NCBI GenBank assembly: GCA_947305825.1 | Contig: CAMZET010000112.1 | Span: 1 to 5,310 of the forward strand | Direction of reading: 5' to 3' | From: an uncultured Verrucomicrobiota bacterium | GTDB lineage: Bacteria > Verrucomicrobiota > Kiritimatiellia > RFP12 > UBA1067 | Length of the DNA stretch: 5,310 nt | Part shown: positions 1 through 5,310 of the stretch, piece after piece | How the letters are laid out: the number at the start of each line of letters is the position of its first letter | Numbering within the stretch: the first letter of the stretch is position 1 | Notes under the pieces: generated by a model | The model's input: the letters and a program-made list of their open reading frames with translations, nothing else | Database searches by the model: none | What the model was told of the DNA's origin: nothing | Program-made: the position numbers and the translations under genes

Positions 1-1307
1 TCCTCGCCAGGGCCATCGCCGGCGAGGCGCAGGTGCCGTTCTTCGCCATCAGCGGCTCAGACTTCGAGGAGATGTTCGTCGGCGTCGGCGCCAGCCGTAT
101 GCGCGACATGTTCGCGGAAGCGAAAAAACAGGCTCCGTGCATCGTTTTCATCGACGAAATCGACTCCATCGGCATGAAGCGCTCCGGAGCCGGCGCAATC
201 GGCGGCTCACACGCCTACGAGCAGACCCTCAACACCATGCTCGTCGAAATGGACGGCTTCGACGCGAACGAGGGCGTAATCGTGATTGCCGCGACAAACC
301 GCCCAGATACGCTCGATAGCGCTCTTCTGCGTCCGGGGCGCTTCGACCGCCAGGTCGTCATCGACCTGCCCACCCTGCGCGGCCGCGAGGAAATCCTCGC
401 GCTGCACGGCAAGAAAATCAAGTTCGCCGAGGACGCCGACATAAAGCGCATCGCTCGCGGAACGCCGGGCTTCTCCGGTGCGGATTTGGCCAACCTGCTC
501 AACGAGGCCGCGCTCATGGCCGTGCGCAAGAAACTCGATGCGGTCGACATGCAGACGCTCGAAGAGGCGCGCGACAAGGTTCTCTGGGGTCGCGAGAGGA
601 AATCCGCAGGATATTCCCAGAAGGAGCGCGAAACGACGGCCTGGCACGAGGCGGGCCACGCTTTGCTGCAGCTGCTGATGAAGAATTCCGACCCACTCCA
701 CAAGGTCACCATCATCCCTCGCGGCCGTGCGCTCGGCGCGACGATGGCCTTGCCCGAGAAAGACGTTCTCAACCATACCCGCAGCTACTACGAAGACCAG
801 ATGGCCATATGCTGCGGCGGGCGCATTGCGGAGGAACTTTACACCGGCGACATTTCGACCGGCGCGGCGCAGGACATACGGCAGGCCACGGAAATAGCGC
901 GCTCGATGGTCTGCGTCTACGGCATGAGCAAGCGTTTCGGCTTCCAGGCGTTTCTGGAGGAAAACCGCTTCAGCACGGCGTCGCTGCCGCCCGCCTACAG
1001 CGAAGAGACGTCGCGCGAAATCGACGCCGAGGTCTCCCGCCTCATCAATTCGGCCTATTCGCGCGCCGAAAAACTCATACGCGAAAACGACGACAAGCTG
1101 CGTCTGCTCGCCACCACGCTCATCGAGCGCGAAACGATGGACGGGCGCGACGTCGAAGAGCTGCTGGGCATATTCCGCGAGTCTCTTGGCGGCGGCGCAC
1201 GGGCGGCGGAAAAAGACGCCCCGGCCGCGGAAGACGGCGAGGAAGCGCCTGACGCCGTTTCCGGCCAGACGGAAAATGCGGAGGGGGGCATCGATGGCAA
1301 CGCTTGA
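1..1307 (+). CDS. ftsH: ATP-dependent zinc metalloprotease FtsH (5' end outside window)
   Basis: Membrane-anchored AAA+ protease that unfolds and degrades membrane and short-lived cytoplasmic proteins as a hexamer. The reading frame is open from the first base. It starts at LARAIAGEA, which in FtsH directly follows Walker A (GxPGTGKT), so about 200 N-terminal residues (membrane segments, periplasmic domain, P-loop) lie upstream. Seen in order: pore loop FVG at 75-83; Walker B IVFIDEID near 141-164; second region of homology with TNRPD and RPGRFDR (arginine fingers coded at 339-341 and 348-350); [15 protein letters not shown] of the AAA lid; zinc-binding HEAGH at 645-659; and the likely third zinc ligand, Asp of STGAAQDI, at 873-875. 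All key residues visible in the fragment are intact. The protein ends in a roughly 45-residue Ala/Glu/Gly-rich tail, probably disordered. The stop at 1305-1307 lies 14 bases inside cdaA. The GTG at 33 is internal, not a true start. Confidence 0.97.
   Translation, partial: LARAIAGEAQVPFFAISGSDFEEMFVGVGASRMRDMFAEAKKQAPCIVFIDEIDSIGMKRSGAGAIGGSHAYEQTLNTMLVEMDGFDANEGVIVIAATNRPDTLDSALLRPGRFDRQVVIDLPTLRGREEILALHGKKIKFAEDADIKRIARGTPGFSGADLANLLNEAALMAVRKKLDAVDMQTLEEARDKVLWGRERKSAGYSQKERETTAWHEAGHALLQLLMKNSDPLHKVTIIPRGRALGATMALPEKDVLNHTRSYYEDQMAICCGGRIAEELYTGDISTGAAQDIRQATEIARSMVCVYGMSKRFGFQAFLEENRFSTASLPPAYSEETSREIDAEVSRLINSAYSRAEKLIRENDDKLRLLATTLIERETMDGRDVEELLGIFRESLGGGARAAEKDAPAAEDGEEAPDAVSGQTENAEGGIDGNA
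1280..1284 (+). promoter_or_regulatory. Ribosome binding site of cdaA
   Basis: GGAGG, continuing into a run of G, lies 9 bases before the ATG at 1294 and inside the last codons of ftsH. It decides the cdaA start: the frame stays open further upstream to a TTG at 1186, but that extension would read as a basic, Arg-rich stretch out of frame with the ftsH tail and is not typical of CdaA. Confidence 0.75.
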
Positions 1308-2160
1308 CGCGCTCAGGAACATCACCGTCTCCGATGCCGTGCAAATCGGCATACTTTACCTCGTAATATACGCGATACTGAAAGGGGCCAAGGGGTCGCG
1401 CTTCGGGCAGGCGCTCATGGGCATCGGCGTGATTGCCGCCGTGCTCGTCGTCTTCTCGCTGCTGTTCCACTTTGACGTCCTTTCGCGCCTTGTGCAGATT
1501 CTCCTTATATACATGGCGATTTCGACTGTCGTCATATTCCAGCCGGAGATACGGCGTTTTCTGCAGACGGTCGGGGCGTTCGGGTTTTTCGACAAGCCGA
1601 AAGTCCGCCAGGACGGCGCGGCGACGCCGCGGCTCATAGTCGATACGCTCGCCGAACTCGCCAAAGCCCGCATGGGTGCGCTGATAGCGTTCGAGCGCGG
1701 CATTTCGCTGCGTCCATACGAGTCCACTGGCGTTGCGATTGACGCGATATTCACGCCGGAACTGGTGAAGTCGATATTCACGCCGCCTCTGCCGTTGCAC
1801 GACGGCGGCGTGGTAATGCGCGGAGGGAGGATGTCGAGTGCGCACTGCATTTTCCCGGTGTCCAACAATCCGGAACTGATAGCGAGCGGAATGCGCCACC
1901 GCGCCGCCGTTGGACTTTCCGAAGAGACCGACGCGATGGTGGTCGTTGTCTCTGAAGAGAGCGGCAAGATTTCGATAGCGCGCAACGGCAAGCTTTTCCG
2001 GTACACCGTCGACCAGGCCGGCGGGGTGGTTCTCCGCTGGGTGACGCGCGCCATGCCGGAGACGGAGCCAGAAAAGACGCCCCTCATTTCCATTCTCGTC
2101 TCGCCGCTCAAGAGGCTTTTCGCGGCCGTCGGCGGCAACCAAGCGGAGACTGTGCCATGA
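1294..2160 (+). CDS. cdaA: Diadenylate cyclase CdaA (c-di-AMP synthase, YbbP/DacA type)
   Basis: Condenses two ATP into cyclic di-AMP, the messenger for potassium/osmolyte balance and cell wall homeostasis, at the inner face of the membrane. The 288-residue product matches the usual CdaA length (about 270-290). Three hydrophobic segments are visible at about residues 13-31, 38-58 and 61-82, followed by the DAC domain at about 112-235. Domain marks: MGALIAFERG, then LHDGG at 168-172 in the place of the canonical DGA motif, then RHR at 201-203 (bases 1894-1902) with RHRAAVGLSEETDA, then VVVSEESGKISIARNGKL. The DGA motif reads DGG here; the metal-binding Asp is kept. The gene overlaps the ftsH end by 14 bases and shares ATGA with the next gene, so coupled translation is likely. 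Half of its isoleucine codons are ATA. The C-terminal 45 residues are less conserved. Family assignment is very secure; cyclase activity is inferred from the retained motifs. Confidence 0.95.
   Translation: MATLDALRNITVSDAVQIGILYLVIYAILKGAKGSRFGQALMGIGVIAAVLVVFSLLFHFDVLSRLVQILLIYMAISTVVIFQPEIRRFLQTVGAFGFFDKPKVRQDGAATPRLIVDTLAELAKARMGALIAFERGISLRPYESTGVAIDAIFTPELVKSIFTPPLPLHDGGVVMRGGRMSSAHCIFPVSNNPELIASGMRHRAAVGLSEETDAMVVVVSEESGKISIARNGKLFRYTVDQAGGVVLRWVTRAMPETEPEKTPLISILVSPLKRLFAAVGGNQAETVP
2145..2148 (+). promoter_or_regulatory. Ribosome binding site of the small YbbR-like gene
   Basis: GGAG sits 8 bases before the ATG at 2157, within the last codons of cdaA. It supports translation of the small downstream gene, whose ATG overlaps the cdaA TGA in an ATGA junction. 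Confidence 0.6.
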
Positions 2161-2342
2161 AAAAGGCTAAACCGCGTTTCGACTTCCTAAAGCGTCTCGT
2201 CTCGCTCTTCACGGAGAATTGGGGGCTGAAACTGCTTTCCCTGGTGCTTGCATTCATGATTTACTACACGCTGAAGCCGGAAGACGGCCCGCAGCGCATC
2301 AATTTCGAGAGGACCGATGAGCGAACGGGATTCCAAGACTGA
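2157..2342 (+). CDS. Small single-pass membrane protein resembling the N-terminal anchor of YbbR/CdaR
   Basis: Predicted 61-residue protein. A basic N-terminus (KKAKPRFDFLKR) leads into NWGLKLLSLVLAFMIYYTLK at residues 21-40. This looks like the opening of YbbR/CdaR proteins, where a Trp-x-Leu-Lys-Leu-Leu stretch begins the only membrane segment. CdaR normally carries several extracytoplasmic YbbR domains of about 80 residues each and regulates CdaA, whose gene lies next to it. Here only about 20 polar residues follow the membrane segment, and the gene ends 26 bases inside ftsK. The positive-inside rule suggests N-terminus in the cytoplasm, C-terminus outside. Evidence that it is real: position directly after cdaA, ATGA overlap, a plausible ribosome binding site and a coherent membrane segment. 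It could be a reduced CdaA partner, a decayed ybbR remnant, or a small protein kept mainly for coupling to ftsK. The YbbR link rests on one short motif plus gene order. Confidence 0.65.
   Translation: MKKAKPRFDFLKRLVSLFTENWGLKLLSLVLAFMIYYTLKPEDGPQRINFERTDERTGFQD
2307..2312 (+). promoter_or_regulatory. Likely ribosome binding site of ftsK
   Basis: GAGAGG ends 4 bases before the ATG at 2317, a tight spacing, inside the small upstream gene. The frame has a stop at 2272-2274 and no ATG, GTG or TTG between it and 2317. The next ATG, at 2392, lies within the first membrane segment, so 2317 is the start. The tight spacing suggests reliance on ribosomes already translating the upstream gene. Confidence 0.5.
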
Positions 2343-5034
2343 GGCGGCGCCGCCGGAGCGTCCGGGAGCCGGCGCGACCTTGATTGGCTGGATGCTCCTG
2401 CCGTTTGCGCTGTTCCCGCTTGTCGCTCTCATCACTTACGACTGGCGGGCAATCGAGACGCTTTCCGTGCCGCCCGCCCCGAGCAGCAACTGGATGGGCG
2501 TGCTAGGCGACTCTTTCGCATACTACGGCTACCAGCTTTTCGGTCTCGGCGTGTGGACGGTTCCCGTCGCGTGCGCGATATGGGGAATTTGCCTGGTGGC
2601 GGGGCGGCGGATGCGTCCCGGCCGCCGGGAGGTGTGGTTCGCCGTCATGCTCGCCTCCGTGTCATGCCTGATGCAGACGGCGCAGGGGCACGCTGCCGGC
2701 ATATCGGCGCTTCTGCGCAGCATGAATCTGGCGAACGCCGGCGGCACCGTCGGCTATCTGGTGATGACGCGAGGTCTTTCGCCGCTCTTGTCGGACTTCG
2801 GCTCGTCCGCTGTCATGCTGATGGTGCTTTTCTTCTCAATCATAGCGGCAATCGGCCTTCACAATCTCATAGCGTTTTTCAAGGCCGTGTACGGCTGGGC
2901 GATGGTGAGGCCGCGCGAAGAGACTGCGACGCCGGAGGTGGATGCCGTCGCGACGGCGCAGATGAGCGCGCGCGAGGCGCGCGAGGCGGCCAGGCGCGAA
3001 CGCGAGGAGGAGCGCGAGAGAATCCGCGCCGAGAAACTCGCGGAGAAGGAAGCCAAGCGAGCCGCGAAAGAGGCGGAGCGGGCGCAACTCGAAGCAGCCC
3101 GCCAGGCTGCCATCGCCGACCGCGAAGCAGACCTCGCACGCAGACGCGAGGAGGCTCTGCGTCGTGCGCAGCCCCAGCAGCTCCCGCTGCAGCCGCCGGC
3201 GCCCCAGACAGACAAGGCGAGCGCACCAGCCCTGACGCCGCGCCCGACAGCCGCTACCGACGCCGCCGCCAATCCTGCGCAGCAATCGTCGGAGCCGGAG
3301 CCCAAACCAGAACAACCGAAGCCGGACAAGGGCCCGTACGTCCTGCCGGGCATCGATTTGCTCAACCCTCTCGTCAAATCCGAAATCGCCGACGAGGGAG
3401 ACGTCGAAGAAACAAGCCGCCGCCTTATCGATACCCTGAAGCTATTCGGCATAGAGGCGACGCTCAGCTACAGCGTCCGCGGCCCGGTCGTCACGAAATA
3501 CGCCGTCGAACTCGCTCCGGGCACGCGCTATTCGGTGGTCACCAGCATTTCCGACAACCTCATGGGCGCTCTCCACGCCAAATCGCTGCGCATCGAAGCC
3601 CCGATACCGGGCGAAGACCGCGTCGGCATCGAAGTCCCGAACCGCAAGCCGGCCGGCATCTCCTTCCGCGAAATCTTCGAGTCCAAGGCGTGGCGCTCTT
3701 CAAAGGCCGAATTGCCGCTCCTGTTCGGCAAGGACGCCGCCGGAAACGAACTTGTCGCGGACCTCGCGACCATGCCCCACATGCTTGTCGCAGGCGCGAC
3801 AGGCCAAGGCAAGTCCGTCTGCTTGAACTCCCTCATCAACGGCTTGCTGATGACCCGTACGCCAGACGAACTCAAGCTCATAATGGTCGACCCCAAGTCG
3901 GTCGAGTTCACGCCGTACGCCGCCATACCGCACCTCCTCGTGCCAGTCATTACAGACAACAGGAAGGTGATATTCGCGCTCAACTGGGCGGTGGCGGAAA
4001 TGGAGAAGCGTCTCAAGCTGTTCGCGCGCAACCGCGTAAGGAACATCTACGACTACAACCACCGCAAGCGCGAGACGCAGCAGGACTTGTTCGGAGAAGG
4101 GGATGCGGGCAAAGGCGGCGACCCGGCGACCGTGCCGTACATAGTCATAATAATCGACGAGGTGGCCGACCTCATGAGCACGTCTGCGAAGGAGGTGACG
4201 CCTAACATTTCGCGTCTGACGGCGAAGGCGCGCGCCGCCGGCATACACTTGATTCTCGCGACCCAGCGCCCGGACGCCAAGGTAATTACCGGCACAATCA
4301 AGGCGAACATTCCGGGGCGCGTGGCGTTCAAGACGGCGCAGGCCATCGACTCGCGCACAATCCTGGACGACGCCGGCGCGGAGAACCTCATCGGCCGCGG
4401 CGACATGCTCTTCAAGTCCAAGGACGGCCGCCTCATACGCGCCCAGGGTGCCTGGATTTCCGACGAGGAAATCGCCAGAATCACGGAGTTCATCGAGCAG
4501 CACGCCGATACGCAGTTCGACGAGAAGTTCGCGCTGAAGCTCGGTCGAGTCAAGGAAGCGGAAATCGAAGACCCGTTCGCATCGAACGAAGACGACCCCG
4601 ACAACCAGGCGCAGACGGACTCTTCCGCCGGCTCTTCCGCAGCCGAGACCCGTGCCGTCGTCAAGGCCGCCGAGGCATCGGACCTCTACAAACGCGCCGT
4701 CGAAGTAATCATAAACACGAACCGCGCTTCCGTTTCGCATTTCCAGCGCAAACTCGGCATAGGCTACAACCATGCGGCGAAGATTTGCGACAGGCTGGAG
4801 GCCGAGGGCGTCATTGCGCCGCAGTCCGGCGCCGGCCCGCGCACAATCCTTCTCGACCAGAACCAGCTCGTAGCCATCCTCAACGGCGGCGAAATACAGA
4901 CCGCCCAAGAGATGCCGCCGGAAGACGCGACTGCAGACGACGCCGCACGGCAGACTGCAGATGCGTTCGGCGATACTGCTTCAGAAGATAACGAACAATC
5001 CAACACCTTGGCAACGGAGGAGAACAATGATTGA
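2317..5034 (+). CDS. ftsK: DNA translocase FtsK
   Basis: Septum-anchored hexameric ATPase that pumps chromosome ends through the closing septum and activates XerCD recombination at dif. The 905-residue product is complete. The N-terminus has four hydrophobic segments (about residues 21-40, 72-96, 105-122, 163-190). A linker of about 150 residues follows: a highly charged Ala/Arg/Glu stretch (about 212-284), probably long helix or coiled coil, then a Pro/Ala/Gln-rich part to about 340. The alpha domain begins near YVLPGIDLLN. The RecA-like motor carries Walker A GATGQGKS at 493-500 (bases 3793-3816) and Walker B IVIIIDEVADL with Asp614-Glu615, then KARAAGIHLILATQRPD, IKANIPGRVAF and DSRTILD. 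The winged-helix gamma domain that reads KOPS DNA is at about 789-848 (ASVSHFQRKLGIGYNHAAK). An acidic, low-complexity tail of about 55 residues follows, absent from E. coli FtsK. The gene overlaps the small upstream gene by 26 bases and the next gene by 8. Confidence 0.97.
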   Translation: MSERDSKTEAAPPERPGAGATLIGWMLLPFALFPLVALITYDWRAIETLSVPPAPSSNWMGVLGDSFAYYGYQLFGLGVWTVPVACAIWGICLVAGRRMRPGRREVWFAVMLASVSCLMQTAQGHAAGISALLRSMNLANAGGTVGYLVMTRGLSPLLSDFGSSAVMLMVLFFSIIAAIGLHNLIAFFKAVYGWAMVRPREETATPEVDAVATAQMSAREAREAARREREEERERIRAEKLAEKEAKRAAKEAERAQLEAARQAAIADREADLARRREEALRRAQPQQLPLQPPAPQTDKASAPALTPRPTAATDAAANPAQQSSEPEPKPEQPKPDKGPYVLPGIDLLNPLVKSEIADEGDVEETSRRLIDTLKLFGIEATLSYSVRGPVVTKYAVELAPGTRYSVVTSISDNLMGALHAKSLRIEAPIPGEDRVGIEVPNRKPAGISFREIFESKAWRSSKAELPLLFGKDAAGNELVADLATMPHMLVAGATGQGKSVCLNSLINGLLMTRTPDELKLIMVDPKSVEFTPYAAIPHLLVPVITDNRKVIFALNWAVAEMEKRLKLFARNRVRNIYDYNHRKRETQQDLFGEGDAGKGGDPATVPYIVIIIDEVADLMSTSAKEVTPNISRLTAKARAAGIHLILATQRPDAKVITGTIKANIPGRVAFKTAQAIDSRTILDDAGAENLIGRGDMLFKSKDGRLIRAQGAWISDEEIARITEFIEQHADTQFDEKFALKLGRVKEAEIEDPFASNEDDPDNQAQTDSSAGSSAAETRAVVKAAEASDLYKRAVEVIINTNRASVSHFQRKLGIGYNHAAKICDRLEAEGVIAPQSGAGPRTILLDQNQLVAILNGGEIQTAQEMPPEDATADDAARQTADAFGDTASEDNEQSNTLATEENND
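2968..2985 (+). repeat. Perfect tandem duplication of a 9-base unit in the ftsK linker
   Basis: GCGCGCGAG occurs twice in direct succession, in frame, coding Ala-Arg-Glu twice (residues 218-223). It opens the charged linker, whose following codons are built from the same GCG/CGC/GAG vocabulary. It is probably a product of replication slippage in a segment tolerant of length change, with no regulatory meaning apparent. Confidence 0.7.
5016..5020 (+). promoter_or_regulatory. Ribosome binding site of the rodZ-like gene
   Basis: GGAGG, 6 bases before the ATG at 5027 and inside the last codons of ftsK, is the clearest Shine-Dalgarno with ideal spacing in the window. It fixes the start of the final gene. 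Confidence 0.75.
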
Positions 5035-5310
5035 ATTTGGCGAAACGCTGCGCCGAGCGCGCGAAGCTAAAGGAATGACCGTGGCGCAAGTCGCGGAATA
5101 CACCAGACTCAAGCCGCAGCAAATCGAAGACCTCGAGTGCGAGAACTTTTCCCGCATAGCCGCTCCAATATACGGGCGAGGTTTTGTGAAACTTTACTGC
5201 GAGGCGGTTGGCATTGAAGCTGCCCCGCTCGTAGCGGAGTTCATGGAAATATTCAACGGGACGCGCCAGCCGGCCATACGCACTCGTTCCCGCGCAGTCG
5301 TCGCGCCGCC
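5027..5310 (+). CDS. rodZ: RodZ-like helix-turn-helix protein, N-terminal part (3' end outside window)
   Basis: RodZ links the MreB cytoskeleton to the membrane-bound wall elongation machinery; its cytoplasmic N-terminus is an Xre-like helix-turn-helix used for protein contact. The first 94 codons are visible, and the frame is open to the window edge. The translation begins MIEFGETLRRAREAKGMTVA and continues with VAEYTRLKPQQIEDLECENF and PIYGRGFVKLYCEAVGIE. This matches the RodZ/HTH_25 pattern: G-x-x-L-R-x-A-R-E-x-K-G, then a P-x-Y-x-R-G-F-x-x-x-Y signature. After about residue 80 the sequence turns basic (TRQPAIRTRSR), as expected of a linker to a membrane segment beyond the window. The start is set by a strong ribosome binding site and overlaps the ftsK stop by 8 bases. 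A plain DNA-binding regulator of the same fold remains possible, since the membrane segment and C-terminal domain cannot be seen. Confidence 0.87.
   Translation, partial: MIEFGETLRRAREAKGMTVAQVAEYTRLKPQQIEDLECENFSRIAAPIYGRGFVKLYCEAVGIEAAPLVAEFMEIFNGTRQPAIRTRSRAVVAP

Noticed and set aside
1281..1288. G-run at the end of ftsH as a possible programmed frameshift joining ftsH to cdaA
   Set aside because: ftsH and cdaA are in different frames with a normal stop, a normal ATG and a ribosome binding site. The run is explained by the Shine-Dalgarno, and a protease-cyclase fusion has no support.
1186..1293. A longer cdaA start from the TTG at 1186
   Set aside because: It would add 36 Arg/Lys-rich residues read out of frame from the ftsH tail. 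The ATG at 1294 has a good Shine-Dalgarno and gives the usual CdaA length.
207..1352. A 381-codon open frame on the minus strand opposite ftsH
   Set aside because: It shadows the conserved FtsH ATPase and protease domains, and its translation shows no family motif.
3793..3816. Gln in place of Ser in the FtsK Walker A (GATGQGKS) as a possible defect
   Set aside because: The essential Gly-Lys-Ser is intact, and the GATGQGKS form is known from FtsK proteins of Bacteroidetes, so it is a lineage variant and not a lesion.
2553..4205. A 550-codon open frame in another + frame within ftsK
   Set aside because: The product is an Arg/Gly/Ala-rich low-complexity string typical of an out-of-frame read of GC-rich DNA, fully overlapped by ftsK.
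3700..4908. A 402-codon open frame on the minus strand opposite the ftsK motor
   Set aside because: The opposite strand encodes an unmistakable FtsK with all motifs. The antisense translation is rich in Arg, Val and Leu with no recognisable domain, and such open frames are expected from the codon bias of GC-rich genes.

Overview
The window is a piece of a bacterial chromosome carrying five protein genes, all on the + strand. Each gene overlaps the next by 4 to 26 bases, so there is no intergenic space. In order they are: the 3' two thirds of ftsH (membrane AAA+ zinc protease), cdaA (membrane diadenylate cyclase making c-di-AMP), a 61-residue single-membrane-segment protein resembling the N-terminal anchor of YbbR/CdaR, a complete ftsK (septal DNA translocase), and the 5' part of a rodZ-like gene (helix-turn-helix cytoskeletal/cell-shape protein). 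Both ends of the window cut through genes.

The DNA is GC-rich (roughly 60% by eye), yet it uses the isoleucine codon ATA often, most strikingly in cdaA. GC-rich composition, frequent ATA, a cdaA followed by a YbbR-like anchor, and an FtsK with a Bacteroidetes/PVC-style GATGQGKS P-loop fit a member of the PVC group (for example Kiritimatiellota, Lentisphaerota or Verrucomicrobiota). This is an inference from style, not from a marker gene, and is only moderately secure.

Region by region: 1-1307 ftsH, with the ATPase from just after Walker A, the protease domain and an acidic tail. 1294-2160 cdaA, with three membrane segments and a DAC domain. 2157-2342 the small membrane protein. 2317-5034 ftsK, with four membrane segments, a charged and Pro/Ala-rich linker, the alpha/beta motor, the gamma DNA-reading domain and an acidic tail. 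5027-5310 the rodZ-like N-terminus, running off the window. Ribosome binding sites precede each internal start and lie inside the preceding gene. No promoter, terminator, RNA gene, mobile element or CRISPR was seen.

Taken together this looks like one co-transcribed, translationally coupled cluster of envelope and cell-cycle functions: membrane protein quality control (FtsH), cell wall/osmotic second messenger (CdaA), chromosome clearance at the septum (FtsK) and cell shape (RodZ). All these families are known. The most unusual item is the small YbbR-like protein, which keeps the partner position next to cdaA but has lost, or never had, the extracytoplasmic YbbR domains.
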